Source: Deltaproteobacteria bacterium (GTDB lineage Bacteria > Desulfobacterota > Desulfobaccia > Desulfobaccales > 0-14-0-80-60-11). From it: DNA of 61,641 nucleotides. Location: contig VGSQ01000004.1 in assembly GCA_016874975.1 (NCBI GenBank), positions 1 through 61,641 on the forward strand, given 5' to 3'. Shown here piece by piece: positions 16,802 through 24,846 of this stretch. Every line of letters begins with the position of its first letter. The first letter of the stretch is position 1. Position numbers and translations under genes: made by a program. Below the pieces are notes generated by a model, which saw only the letters and a program-made list of their open reading frames with translations, made no database searches and was not told where the DNA came from.

Positions 16802-17968
16802 TTGACTTATCTGCTCTACCCGCTGCTGCTGCTCATCCTGGCCGCCCTGGTTTACCAGGTGCTGGCCCTGGTATCCCTGGCGCGGCTGTTCTCGGCCCGG
16901 CCCGGCCCTCCTCTTCCGGAGCCGCCCCCCGGGGTCACGGTCCTCAAGCCGGTGAAGGGGCTGGAGCCGGACAGCCGCGCCTGCCTGGAAAGCTTCCTCA
17001 CCCAGGATTACCCCGCCTACGAGGTGTTGTTCGGGGTGGCCGACCAGGGCGATGCGGTGTTGCCTCTGTTGGACGACCTGGTCCGGGCCCACCCGCAGAG
17101 GCCGGCCCGGGTGGTCCTCTGCACCGAGGTTTTGGGGCAAAACCCCAAGGTGAGCATTCTGCGCCAGTTGGAGCCCCTGGCCCGGCATGATCTCCTGGTG
17201 GTGGCCGACGGGGACGTGAAGGTGGGTGAAGATTTTTTGCAGCGCGTCGCCGCGGGCCTGGCCGAGCCCGGCGTGGGTCTGGTGAGCTGCCTCTACCGGG
17301 CCGGGCCGGCCCGCACCCTGGGGTCGGCCCTGGAGGCCCTGACCATCAGCGCCGACTTCATCCCTTCGGTGGCCGTGGCCCGACAGGTGGAGGGCATCCG
17401 CTTCGCCCTGGGGGCCGCGCTGGCCCTGCCCCGGCAGGTGCTGGCCCGTCTGGGTGGGTTCGCCGCCATCGCCGACCACCTGGCCGACGATTACCAACTG
17501 GGGTGGCAGGTGCACCGTCTGGGTCTGAGGGTGGACCTGCTCCCTTATGTGGTGGAAACGGTGAACCCCCACATGACGTTGGCCGCCTATTTTCTTCACC
17601 AACTGCGCTGGAGCCGGACCTACCGGGTCTGCCGGCCCGGCGGCTACCTGGCCTTCGGCGTCACCCATGGTCTGGTCTTCGCCCTGGTCCTGTGGCTTGC
17701 CTCGGGCCTGGCCGGCTGGGCCCTGGAATTGACGGGAGCGGTGCTGGCCCTGCGGGCCGCGGTGGCCCTGGCCTCGGAGCGCCTCTATCTCCGGGGCCGC
17801 CTGAGGCCGGGGGCTTTTCTGCTGCTTCCGGTGAAAGACCTCCTGGCCTTCGCCCTCTGGCTGCTGAGCTTTTCGGGCGACACCGTCACCTGGCGGGGAC
17901 GGCGCTTCCGCCTTAGACGGGACGGCGCCCTGATGGAGACCCAGAAAGAGGACTCAGGGCGGAAGTAG
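16802..17968 (+). CDS. HpnI / ceramide-glucosyltransferase-like family 2 glycosyltransferase
   Basis: A 388-aa membrane glycosyltransferase. An N-terminal hydrophobic anchor (YLLYPLLLLILAALVYQVLALV) precedes a GT-A domain starting VTVLKPVKGLE. Motifs in order are LVVADGDVKVG (D-x-D), FALGAALALPRQVL, IADHLADDYQLGW (the catalytic-base region) and HQLRWSRTYR, equal to the (Q/R)xxRW motif of processive and GT21 enzymes. Two or more hydrophobic segments follow. The pattern matches hopanoid-associated HpnI as well as GT21; no other hpn gene is in the window. The start is a TTG with GGAAG upstream, giving a sensible signal anchor. Substrate assignment is tentative. Confidence 0.8.
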   Translation: MTYLLYPLLLLILAALVYQVLALVSLARLFSARPGPPLPEPPPGVTVLKPVKGLEPDSRACLESFLTQDYPAYEVLFGVADQGDAVLPLLDDLVRAHPQRPARVVLCTEVLGQNPKVSILRQLEPLARHDLLVVADGDVKVGEDFLQRVAAGLAEPGVGLVSCLYRAGPARTLGSALEALTISADFIPSVAVARQVEGIRFALGAALALPRQVLARLGGFAAIADHLADDYQLGWQVHRLGLRVDLLPYVVETVNPHMTLAAYFLHQLRWSRTYRVCRPGGYLAFGVTHGLVFALVLWLASGLAGWALELTGAVLALRAAVALASERLYLRGRLRPGAFLLLPVKDLLAFALWLLSFSGDTVTWRGRRFRLRRDGALMETQKEDSGRK

Positions 17969-18030
17969 GGAGTAGGTTTTGTGAGGGGAGGACCGCGGTA
18001 ACACAGTTCCCCCGCCCTCCCCCACAGTAA

Positions 18031-18084
18031 ACTTTTCAGGACAGTTCCTCATGAGCCTTTGGCCCACCCATAAATTATGAAAAG
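18031..18084. repeat. CATGAGCC...ATGAAAAG repeat
   Basis: Reads ACTTTTCAGGACAGTTCCTC then ATGAGCCTTTGGCCCACCC and ATGAAAAG. Homologous to 18951-19037, 49612-49688 and 55417-55467. It lies just downstream of the glycosyltransferase gene. Confidence 0.6.
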
Positions 18085-18098
18085 TTAAGCATGGTTAC

Positions 18099-18119
18099 GG
18101 TGCGCAGTGCGCACCCTAC
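18099..18119. repeat. GGTGCGC palindromic repeat
   Basis: GGTGCGCAGTGCGCACCCTAC is a near-perfect palindrome 29 bp upstream of larB and a member of the family described at the left edge. Confidence 0.7.
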
Positions 18120-18147
18120 AAAAAACTTTTCGAAGCAGGAAACCTGC

Positions 18148-18900
18148 ATGGACCATAAGTTGCTCGAGCAATTGTTACAGGAAGTGCAGTCCGGCACGGT
18201 GGGGGTGGAGGAGGCCCTGGACCGGCTGCGGACGCTCCCCTTCGAGGACCTGGGTTTCGCCCTGGTGGACCACCACCGGACTCTGCGCCAGGGGTTTCCG
18301 GAGGTGCTCTTCGCCCAGGGCAAGGAGGTGGGGCAGATCAAGGCCATCCTGACCTCGCTCTGGAGCCGCAGCGAAAACGTGCTGGTGACTCGCCTGGCCG
18401 CCGACCAGGCTGCGGTCCTGCGCGCCGACTTCCCCGAAGCCCGGTATTACCCCGACTCCCGCCTCCTGACCCTGTCCCGCCGCCCAATTCCGGACCGGGG
18501 CCGCGGGCTCATCTGCGTCATCTCCGCCGGCACCGCGGACATCCCGGTGGCGGAGGAGGCCGCGGTCACCGCCCGCATCATGGGGCACCAGGTGGAAACC
18601 CTGTACGACTGCGGGGTGGCCGGCCTGCACCGCCTCCTGGCCCATCAGGCCCTCTTCGCCCAGGCCACCGTCTTCGTGGTGGTGGCGGGAATGGAGGGGG
18701 CGCTGCCCTCGGTGGTGGGGGGACTGGTGGACCGGCCCGTCATCGCGGTGCCCACCAGCGTGGGCTACGGGGCCAGTTTCGGGGGCCTGGCGGCGCTGCT
18801 GGCCATGCTCAACTCCTGCGCCACCGGGGTGGCCGTGGTCAACATCGACAACGGCTTCGGGGCCGGCTGCCTGGCGGCCCTGATCAACCGGAAGGATTAA
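18148..18900 (+). CDS. larB: Nickel pincer cofactor biosynthesis protein LarB
   Basis: LarB carboxylates and hydrolyses nicotinic acid adenine dinucleotide, the first step toward the nickel-pincer nucleotide cofactor of lactate racemase-type enzymes. At 250 aa it shows the AIR-carboxylase-like (PurE-related) domain: GLICVISAGTADIPVAEEAAV, DCGVAGLHRLL, VVVVAGMEGALPSVVGGLV, PTSVGYGASFGG and the tail NIDNGFGAGCLAALI. The start at 18148 has GCAGGA 7 nt upstream; the track start lies in a repeat. larC and larE are not in the window, so the cofactor pathway must be completed elsewhere. Confidence 0.94.
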   Translation: MDHKLLEQLLQEVQSGTVGVEEALDRLRTLPFEDLGFALVDHHRTLRQGFPEVLFAQGKEVGQIKAILTSLWSRSENVLVTRLAADQAAVLRADFPEARYYPDSRLLTLSRRPIPDRGRGLICVISAGTADIPVAEEAAVTARIMGHQVETLYDCGVAGLHRLLAHQALFAQATVFVVVAGMEGALPSVVGGLVDRPVIAVPTSVGYGASFGGLAALLAMLNSCATGVAVVNIDNGFGAGCLAALINRKD

Positions 18901-18915
18901 GGTGGGGGGGAGGAC

Positions 18916-18937
18916 CGGGGGAGCAGTGGCTCCCCCG
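18916..18937 (+). terminator. Hairpin after larB (no U-tract)
   Basis: CGGGGGAGC-AGTG-GCTCCCCCG is a perfect 9-bp stem 15 bp after the larB stop. The position suits a terminator but no T-run follows. Confidence 0.45.
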
Positions 18938-18950
18938 CCCGCCCACAGGC

Positions 18951-19037
18951 AACTTTTCTTAACAGTCCCTCATGGGCCGCCGGCCCACCCATAACACATG
19001 AAAAGGCCGGTGGGGCGGGCGTCCCTGCCCGCCGCCG
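18951..19037. repeat. CATGGGCC...ATGAAAAGG repeat with GGGCGG hairpin
   Basis: Longest copy of this family here. It ends in GGTGGGGCGGGCGTCCCTGC, which pairs with CCCGCC; the block is repeated nearly identically at 49650-49688. Confidence 0.65.
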
Positions 19038-19050
19038 GCCCCAGCCTTAA

Positions 19051-19119
19051 CTCTGCGCCCTTTGCGTCTTTGCGAGAAAAATTATTTGTTTCTCGCGAAG
19101 GCGCAAAGGGCGCAAAGAG
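19051..19119. repeat. Long inverted repeat with TTTGCGTC / GGCGCAAAG arms
   Basis: The left arm (CTCTGCGCCCTTTGCGTCTT then TGCGAGAAA) is matched by the right arm (TTTCTCGCGAAGGCGCAAAG then GGCGCAAAGAG) with few mismatches around a short AT-rich loop. It ends 6 bp before the GxxExxY fragment's ATG. Confidence 0.75.
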
Positions 19120-19125
19120 AAAAAG

Positions 19126-19251
19126 ATGCACGAGAACGACATTGCCCGGGAGATAGTGGGCGCGGCCTATAAGGTTCATACGGCGCTGGGCCCCGGCCTG
19201 CTGGAATCGGTCTACGAAGCGGCTCTGGCCCATGAATTGCAGGGGTCGTAG
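19126..19251 (+). pseudogene. GxxExxY-family protein, N-terminal fragment
   Basis: A 41-codon reading frame absent from the ORF track: it starts MHENDIAREIVGAAYKVHTA, continues LGPGLLESVYEAALAHEL and stops at TAG. This matches the N-terminus of GxxExxY proteins (PD-(D/E)XK nuclease-like, normally about 120-130 aa), including the GLLESVY motif that names the family. The catalytic half is missing and the following 60 bp do not continue it in any frame I can see. It is most likely a relic of a formerly mobile or variable gene and its associated inverted repeat. Confidence 0.7.
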
Positions 19252-19314
19252 GGGGGGAAAGGGCGATGCGCTCATACTCCTCTGGTGATGCCTTGTTCTC
19301 TTAGCGACGCACCC

Positions 19315-19512
19315 TCAAATGAGGGGTTTTTCCTTCTTGGATTCCAGGACGGCGCGCAGGTGGTCCCGGTCTTTGCGGGTCTGGAGGAGCTCGCCTTCCA
19401 ATTGGGCGCGCTGGGGGGAGGGTCCAAAGCCCAAAGCCTTCAGTTGTTTCTCCAGCTCCTCCGCCTTGCGGGTGAGGCGGTAGAGTTCCTGGGCCAGTTC
19501 TCTGAGGGGCAT
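19315..19512 (-). CDS. Small coiled-coil protein
   Basis: A 65-aa protein that is almost entirely a heptad-like helix (LAQELYRLTRKAEELEKQL and QLEGELLQTRKDRDHLRAVL) with a Gly-Pro break in the middle, so probably a helical hairpin. The start at 19512 is used; upstream codons belong to the kinase gene read in another frame. It begins 13 bp after the sensor kinase stop and ends the fumarase-kinase operon. It may be a partner of the kinase, but no family is recognised. Confidence 0.65.
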   Translation of the reverse strand: MPLRELAQELYRLTRKAEELEKQLKALGFGPSPQRAQLEGELLQTRKDRDHLRAVLESKKEKPLI

Positions 19513-19525
19513 GGGTCGGCCCGAC

Positions 19526-20899
19526 TCAGTTGGGGGCCGCCAAAGCGGCGCTGAGAGGACCTTCGGGAGCGGACACGCGGGGCAGGACGAAGAAAAAATT
19601 GTTCCCCCCGTCGGTGGGTTCATAGTCCACGGCGCCGCCGTGGGTCTCAATGACGTTGCGCACGAAGTACAGGCCCCGGCCCGTGCCCACCTCGCCGTTC
19701 ACATTGCTGCCCCGGTAGCCTTCGTCGAAGATGCGGGGCACATCCTGGGGGGGGATGTGGGGCCCGGTAGTGAAGACGTTGAACTTGATGCCGTCCTTGC
19801 CCGGCCCGAAAAAATCTCTGATGATTTCCCGGCCGTAGGACATATATTGTCTGCCCTGGTAGTTGTTGCGGGTGTATTTCACCGCGTTGGAAAAGAGGTT
19901 GGCGTACACCTGGGCCATGAGGCCCTTGTCCACGGACAGCGTCAGGTCCTCGTCGGGCACCCCGCCCAAGGCCACGTCGATCTCGATGCGACGTTCTTTG
20001 AATTTGGGGAGAATGAGCTTCAGTTGGGGCTCGATGATTTCACTCTGCACCCGGCAGGTGCGCCGCCGCAGCACCAGATGCCCCTTCTGGAAGTGGGACG
20101 GCCGGAACAGGGATTCAATGAAGAGGCTCACCCCCCGGTACTGCTGGTCCAGGGTCAGGTAGTCGTCCTCCATGCTCTGCACCAGGTCCCGGAACTGGAT
20201 TTGTGATGCGCGAATTTCGGGGCAGTGCTGGGCTCGGGTTTCACAAAGACATTCCAGCTCTTTGAGGATCTTGATCTTGTCCCGCAGGTGACGGAGATAG
20301 AGCTTCAGGCTGATGTTGGGAATAATGATGTTGTGTTCGATGTCGGCCACCAGGCTGTTGATGAAGCGGATGTGATGAATGTTTTGCCAGGCGATGATTT
20401 TGTTGTGCAGGTTGTAGCCCAGGCGGTTGGCGTATTTCTCTATGAAAAAGCGGTTCTTTTCGGTCAGGGAGTCCAGGGGGAAGACCTCGAACAGACCGAT
20501 CACCTGGTCCTTGGCGTAAAAGGGCAGGCGGTCCACCAAGAGCAGGTTGCCCCGGATGGGCGCCACCCAGGACTCGGCGGTGGCGTAAGGATGGCTGGCC
20601 AGCACGATGTGGGGCGGCGCCGGGGGCTTGTCTTCCCGCAGGCCCGTGAGGCTGTCCGTGACCAGATCCAGGGCGCCTTCCTCCCGGATGAGATAGAGCC
20701 GGGATTCCCACCCGAAGAATTCCTTGATCACCCCCACCGTCACCCGGTAGATGTTCTCCAGGGTTTCATATTCCTGGGCCAGGTCAAAGAAGGTTTTCAG
20801 GGCGTCGTTTTCCAGGGTGGTGAAGTCATAGTCCTGGAAAGACCGCCGCTTTTCTCTGATGCGGGCCAGTATCTTGTCGAGATCGTAAGGAACGGTCAT
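19526..20899 (-). CDS. Cytoplasmic GAF-type sensor histidine kinase (atypical)
   Basis: A 457-aa protein without membrane segments. A GAF-like sensory region occupies about residues 40-170 (NIYRVTVGVIKEFFGWESRL, VIGLFEVFPLDSLTEKNRFF). A dimerisation helix region has a candidate phosphoacceptor in DIEHNIIIPNISL, which departs from the usual H-E-x-R-T-P-L. The C-terminal HATPase domain shows the N box (QVYANLFSNAVKYTRNN), a DEGYRGSN segment and the G box VGTGRGLYFVRNVIETHGG. The track extends 59 residues upstream into fumB; MTVPYDLD at 20899 is the real start, 20 bp after fumB. No response regulator is adjacent. Operon position suggests that it senses or adjusts central carbon or respiratory state. 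Confidence 0.85.
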   Translation of the reverse strand: MTVPYDLDKILARIREKRRSFQDYDFTTLENDALKTFFDLAQEYETLENIYRVTVGVIKEFFGWESRLYLIREEGALDLVTDSLTGLREDKPPAPPHIVLASHPYATAESWVAPIRGNLLLVDRLPFYAKDQVIGLFEVFPLDSLTEKNRFFIEKYANRLGYNLHNKIIAWQNIHHIRFINSLVADIEHNIIIPNISLKLYLRHLRDKIKILKELECLCETRAQHCPEIRASQIQFRDLVQSMEDDYLTLDQQYRGVSLFIESLFRPSHFQKGHLVLRRRTCRVQSEIIEPQLKLILPKFKERRIEIDVALGGVPDEDLTLSVDKGLMAQVYANLFSNAVKYTRNNYQGRQYMSYGREIIRDFFGPGKDGIKFNVFTTGPHIPPQDVPRIFDEGYRGSNVNGEVGTGRGLYFVRNVIETHGGAVDYEPTDGGNNFFFVLPRVSAPEGPLSAALAAPN

Positions 20900-20919
20900 A
20901 CGAACGGTTTCCCAGGCGC

Positions 20920-21480
20920 TCAGGCCGGGCGGGCGTAGCGGCGGCGGCCTTCTTCGTACAGGTCGCCGCCGTGGCAGTCGTTGATGACGATGGCGGGAAA
21001 ATCCTCCACCACCAGGCGGTGGACGGCCTCTGGACCCAAGTCCGGGAAGGCCACCACCCGGGCCTCCCGGATGCACCGGGAGATGAGGGCGCCGGCGCCG
21101 CCGGTGGCCCCCAGATACACGGCGCGATGGCTCTGCAAGGCGGCCAGCACCTCAGCAGAGCGCTTGCCCTTGCCGATCATGGCTTTGAGCCCCAGCCCCA
21201 GCAAAGTGGGAGTGTAGGCGTCCATGCGGGAGGCGGTGGTGGGGCCGGCCGCGCCGATGACCCGGCCGGGCGGCGCCGGGCTGGGACCCACATAATAGAG
21301 AATCTGTCCCTGCAAGTCCACCGGCAGGGGCTGCCCTGCCGCCAACAGGTCCATCAGGCGCTTGTGGGCCGCATCCCGGGCGGTGTACAGCACGCCGCTG
21401 ACCAGCACCGCGTCGCCCGCCGTCAGCCGCAACACGTCGGCGTCGGTCAGGGGGGGAAGCAGCTTCACCGCATCCGTCAT
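20920..21480 (-). CDS. fumB: Class I fumarate hydratase, beta (C-terminal) subunit
   Basis: Small subunit of the oxygen-sensitive [4Fe-4S] fumarase that interconverts fumarate and malate. The 186-aa length fits the split form. Family signatures are DAVLVSGVLYTARDAAHKRL near the N-terminus, IGAAGPTTASRMDAYTPTLL (substrate binding), GKGKRSAEVL and GATGGAGALI. The start at 21480 follows the alpha subunit by 8 bp with AGAGGTG as ribosome-binding site. The symbol is generic for the split enzyme and does not mean E. coli FumB. Confidence 0.92.
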   Translation of the reverse strand: MTDAVKLLPPLTDADVLRLTAGDAVLVSGVLYTARDAAHKRLMDLLAAGQPLPVDLQGQILYYVGPSPAPPGRVIGAAGPTTASRMDAYTPTLLGLGLKAMIGKGKRSAEVLAALQSHRAVYLGATGGAGALISRCIREARVVAFPDLGPEAVHRLVVEDFPAIVINDCHGGDLYEEGRRRYARPA

Positions 21481-21488
21481 ATTCACCT

Positions 21489-22328
21489 CTACAACACCAC
21501 TTCCCGGTGGCGGGAGGCGTGACACTGGATGTTCACGGCCACCGGCAGACTGGCGATGTGGCAGGGCTGCATGAGGACATGCACGCCCAGGGCGGTGAAC
21601 CGGCCGCCCAGCCCCATGGGGCCGATGCCCAGGGAGTTCACCGCGTCCCACAGTTCGGCCTCCAGGGCCGCCAGTTCGGGATCGGGGTTGGGGGCGCCCA
21701 GTTCCCGGAGCAGGGATTTCTTGGCCAGGTAGGCGGCCCGCTCGAAGTTGCCGCCCAGGCCCACGCCCACGATGATGGGGGGGCAGGGGTTGGGGCCGGC
21801 CTCGGCCACCGTGGCCACCACCCGCTCCCTGATGCCGGCCCAGCCCTCCGCCGGCTTGAGCATGAACAGCTTGCTCATGTTTTCACTGCCCCCGCCTTTA
21901 GGGACTACCATCAGGGTGAGGCCGTCGCCGGGGACGATCTCGGTGTGGATCACGGCGGGAGTGTTGTCGCCGGTGTTCTTCCGGGTGAGGGGATGGCACA
22001 GGGACTTGCGCAGATACCCCTCGCCGTAGCCCCGGCGCACCCCTTCCTGGAGGGCGGCGGCAAAGTCGCCGCCGACGATGTGCACGTCCTGACCCACCTC
22101 GGCGAAGATCACGGCCAGGCCGCAGTCCTGACAGAGGGGGATGCGCTCTTCCCGGGCGATGCGGGCGTTTTCCAGAAGTTGCCGGAAGATTTCCCGCCCG
22201 GCGGGTGATTCCTCTTCCCGCTCGCCCCGGGCCAGGGCCGCCCACAGGTCCTGCCCCAGTTCATAGTTGGCGGCCATGGCCGCCTGCTTCACCGCGTCGA
22301 TAATCCGGTCCGTGTGAATCTGCCGCAT
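21489..22328 (-). CDS. fumA: Class I fumarate hydratase, alpha (N-terminal) subunit
   Basis: Large subunit of the split [4Fe-4S] fumarase; 279 aa. Cluster-ligand Cys candidates are in IPLCQDCGLAVIFAEVGQDV, PNPCPPIIVGVGLGGNFERA and HVLMQPCHIASLPVAVNIQC. NTGDNTPAVIHTEIVPGD and PKGGGSENMSKLFML are further family motifs. It is first in a four-gene operon: alpha, beta, sensor kinase, coiled-coil protein. In sulfate reducers and syntrophs this enzyme serves both the TCA cycle and fumarate-linked metabolism. Confidence 0.94.
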   Translation of the reverse strand: MRQIHTDRIIDAVKQAAMAANYELGQDLWAALARGEREEESPAGREIFRQLLENARIAREERIPLCQDCGLAVIFAEVGQDVHIVGGDFAAALQEGVRRGYGEGYLRKSLCHPLTRKNTGDNTPAVIHTEIVPGDGLTLMVVPKGGGSENMSKLFMLKPAEGWAGIRERVVATVAEAGPNPCPPIIVGVGLGGNFERAAYLAKKSLLRELGAPNPDPELAALEAELWDAVNSLGIGPMGLGGRFTALGVHVLMQPCHIASLPVAVNIQCHASRHREVVL

Positions 22329-22470
22329 AATGGTTCGGGTAAAGGACGCCGACAGGCGGCGAGAGTGTCTGAGTCAGGGAATGTTCGCGGGAGAAATGGA
22401 AGGGCCGGGAGCCTGCCGCCCCTTCCTCCTCTCCCTTCCCGCGGAGACGTGCGCCTCAGGTGCCGGGGTG

Positions 22471-24846
22471 TTATCCCTCCAGGTCGTCCTTCAGAAACTT
22501 CTGCGTGGAGGACGGCTTCTTGGGAGAATGCTCCGACAAGGGGGTGTTTTCGGGGTAGAAGTCCTCGTCGTCGGTGGCCTCCTCGTCCCCCCGGCCCACA
22601 GGACCGCCACCCTTGGCCAGAAGGGTCCGGGAGACGGTGGGGAAGTCTTCCACCGGCTGGCCCTTCAGGGCCTCCTGCATGTAGCGGATGAAGATGGGGG
22701 CCGCGGCCTGGGAGCCCGTCTCCCGGGGACCCAGGCTCTTTTCCGTGTCCATGCCCACCCAGATGCCGGAGATCACCGAGGGCGTGAAGCCGATAAACCA
22801 GGCGTCCTTGGTGCGGTTGGTGGTGCCGGTTTTGCCGCCGATGGGCCTTTTAAGCACCCTGACCCGGGTGCCGGTGCCGTGCTGCACCACACCCTGGAGC
22901 AGATGCGTCATGATGTCCGCGCTTTCCGGGGTCATGACCAGTTTCCGCTGGGTGCTGGCCTCGTACAGGACCCTGCCGTCCCGGTCTTCGATGCGCTCGA
23001 TGAACACAGGCTCCACCAGGTAGCCCCGGTTGGGGAAGACGGAGTAGGCCCGGCTCAGCTCCATCAGAGTCACTTCCGAGGCGCCCAGGGCGGAGGAATA
23101 GTTGGGGTAGATGGGGGAGGTGATGCCCAGGGTCTTGGCCATCTGCAGGGTGGCCGGCACCCCCAGAGCCAACATCATGCGGACCGCCGGCACATTCCGG
23201 GAGCGGGCCAGGGCCGAGGCCAGGGTGATGGGTCCGCTGAAACTGTGGTCATAGTTCTGGGGGGTCCAGGCCGCTCCGGCCCGGCCGCCGGGCAGGGACA
23301 GGGGGCTGTCCTGGAGGATGGAGTTGGGCCCATAGCCCTTCTCAATGGCCGCCGCATAGATAATGGGTTTAAAGGCGCTGCCGGCCTGGCGCTTGGCCTG
23401 AATGGCCCGGTTGAAATTGCTGTCGTTGAAGTCCCGCCCGCCCATGACGGCCATCACCCGTCCGGTCTTGAAATTCATGGAGAACAGGGCGGCCTGCACC
23501 AGGGGGGCCGGTTCCAGTTCTGCGTGCCAGAGGTTGGTCTTGCGGTCGTGCCGGGTGAGGCGCACCTGGATCACGTCCCCGGCCTGGAGCGACCCGTAGC
23601 TGCTCCGGGCCCGGGCCCGGCTGCGGCCGGAACCCTCTTCCGCCACGCCGTCCAACACCCCCTGATGCTCGCCCAGGCGCAGGTGCAACCCCTGCTGCCG
23701 CTTGTCCCCCGCCGCTACCAGGGCGTAGGCCAACTGCCCTCTGCGGGGCGGATACTTGCGGTAGAAGCGGATCTGCCGCTCCTGGAAAGCCACCATGGCC
23801 TTGCCTTTCACCCGCTTCATAGGCCCCCGGTAGCCGTTGCGCTGCACCAGGCCCTCCACTCCCTCCTTGATGGCTTCCTGGGCCAGCCGGTGCAGCCCCA
23901 CATCCGCGGAGGTATAGACCTTCAGCCCCAGATTGACCACCTGCTCCCGGCCGAAGCGGTTTTCCAGCAGAGTGCGCACGTGCTCGGTGAAGTAGCCGCA
24001 CTCCTTGAGCCAATCGGGGCGCATCGATTTCAGCCTGATGGTCTGCCGCAAGGCCGCCTGCAATTGCTCCTTGGTGATAAAACCCACTTCGGCCATGCGC
24101 CGGAGCACATAGGCCTGCCGCTCCCGGGACTGCTTGGGGTTGAGGAAGGGGGAATAGCGGCTGGGGGCCTTGGGAATCCCGGCCAGCAACGCCGCCTCGG
24201 CCAGGGTCAGGTCCTCCACGTGCTTGGAGAAGAATTCCTGGGCCGCGGCCTCCACCCCGTACGCTCCCCGCCCCAGGAAAATGTGGTTCAGGTACAGGGT
24301 CAAAATCTCTTCTTTGGACAGGTAGTTGTCGATCTGATAGGCCAGCACCGCTTCCCGGATTTTCCGGCTGAAACTCTTCTCCGAAGTGAGGAGGATGCGC
24401 TTCACCAGTTGCTGGGTGATGGTGCTGCCCCCCTGAACGATCTCGCCGGCCTCCAAGTTGCGGAAAAAGGCGCGGATGATGCCGAAGATATCCACGCCCG
24501 GATGCTCGAAAAAGCGGGCGTCCTCCGCGGCCACAAAGGCCAGAATCAGGTGCCGGGGCAGACGGCTGTAAGGCACCTCGATGCGGCGCTCGGCATAAAA
24601 TTCCCCCATGAGCCGCCCATCCCGGGCATGAATGCGGGTAATCACCGGCGGCCGATATTCCTTAATGGCGGTGAAATCGGGCATGTCCTTGATATAGCGG
24701 GAATAAATGTACACGCCGGCGCCCACGCCACTCAGCATCACGGCCAATACCAGGCCGTAGAGGATCCAGCTCAACCGCCGGGCCCAGCGTTTGCGCAGGC
24801 GGTAGCGATCAAGGTCGGGCTCGTCGCCGCGTCTGAACCACTTCAT
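22471..24846 (-). CDS. mrcA: Penicillin-binding protein 1A (bifunctional transglycosylase/transpeptidase)
   Basis: Class A PBP that polymerises and cross-links peptidoglycan; 791 aa. It has a short cytoplasmic tail, one signal-anchor helix (WILYGLVLAVMLSGVGAGVYIY) and a GT51 domain (FVAAEDARFFEHPGVD with the catalytic Glu, QGGSTITQQLVKRI, YLSKEEILTLYLNHIFLG). An OB-like insert follows, then the transpeptidase domain with S-x-x-K in AGSAFKPIIYAAA, S-x-N in ARSRNVPAVRM and K-T-G in IGGKTGTTNRTKDAWFIG. The Ser/Thr- and acid-rich tail is long. A GGGGGAG site lies before the ATG. Confidence 0.95.
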   Translation of the reverse strand: MKWFRRGDEPDLDRYRLRKRWARRLSWILYGLVLAVMLSGVGAGVYIYSRYIKDMPDFTAIKEYRPPVITRIHARDGRLMGEFYAERRIEVPYSRLPRHLILAFVAAEDARFFEHPGVDIFGIIRAFFRNLEAGEIVQGGSTITQQLVKRILLTSEKSFSRKIREAVLAYQIDNYLSKEEILTLYLNHIFLGRGAYGVEAAAQEFFSKHVEDLTLAEAALLAGIPKAPSRYSPFLNPKQSRERQAYVLRRMAEVGFITKEQLQAALRQTIRLKSMRPDWLKECGYFTEHVRTLLENRFGREQVVNLGLKVYTSADVGLHRLAQEAIKEGVEGLVQRNGYRGPMKRVKGKAMVAFQERQIRFYRKYPPRRGQLAYALVAAGDKRQQGLHLRLGEHQGVLDGVAEEGSGRSRARARSSYGSLQAGDVIQVRLTRHDRKTNLWHAELEPAPLVQAALFSMNFKTGRVMAVMGGRDFNDSNFNRAIQAKRQAGSAFKPIIYAAAIEKGYGPNSILQDSPLSLPGGRAGAAWTPQNYDHSFSGPITLASALARSRNVPAVRMMLALGVPATLQMAKTLGITSPIYPNYSSALGASEVTLMELSRAYSVFPNRGYLVEPVFIERIEDRDGRVLYEASTQRKLVMTPESADIMTHLLQGVVQHGTGTRVRVLKRPIGGKTGTTNRTKDAWFIGFTPSVISGIWVGMDTEKSLGPRETGSQAAAPIFIRYMQEALKGQPVEDFPTVSRTLLAKGGGPVGRGDEEATDDEDFYPENTPLSEHSPKKPSSTQKFLKDDLEG

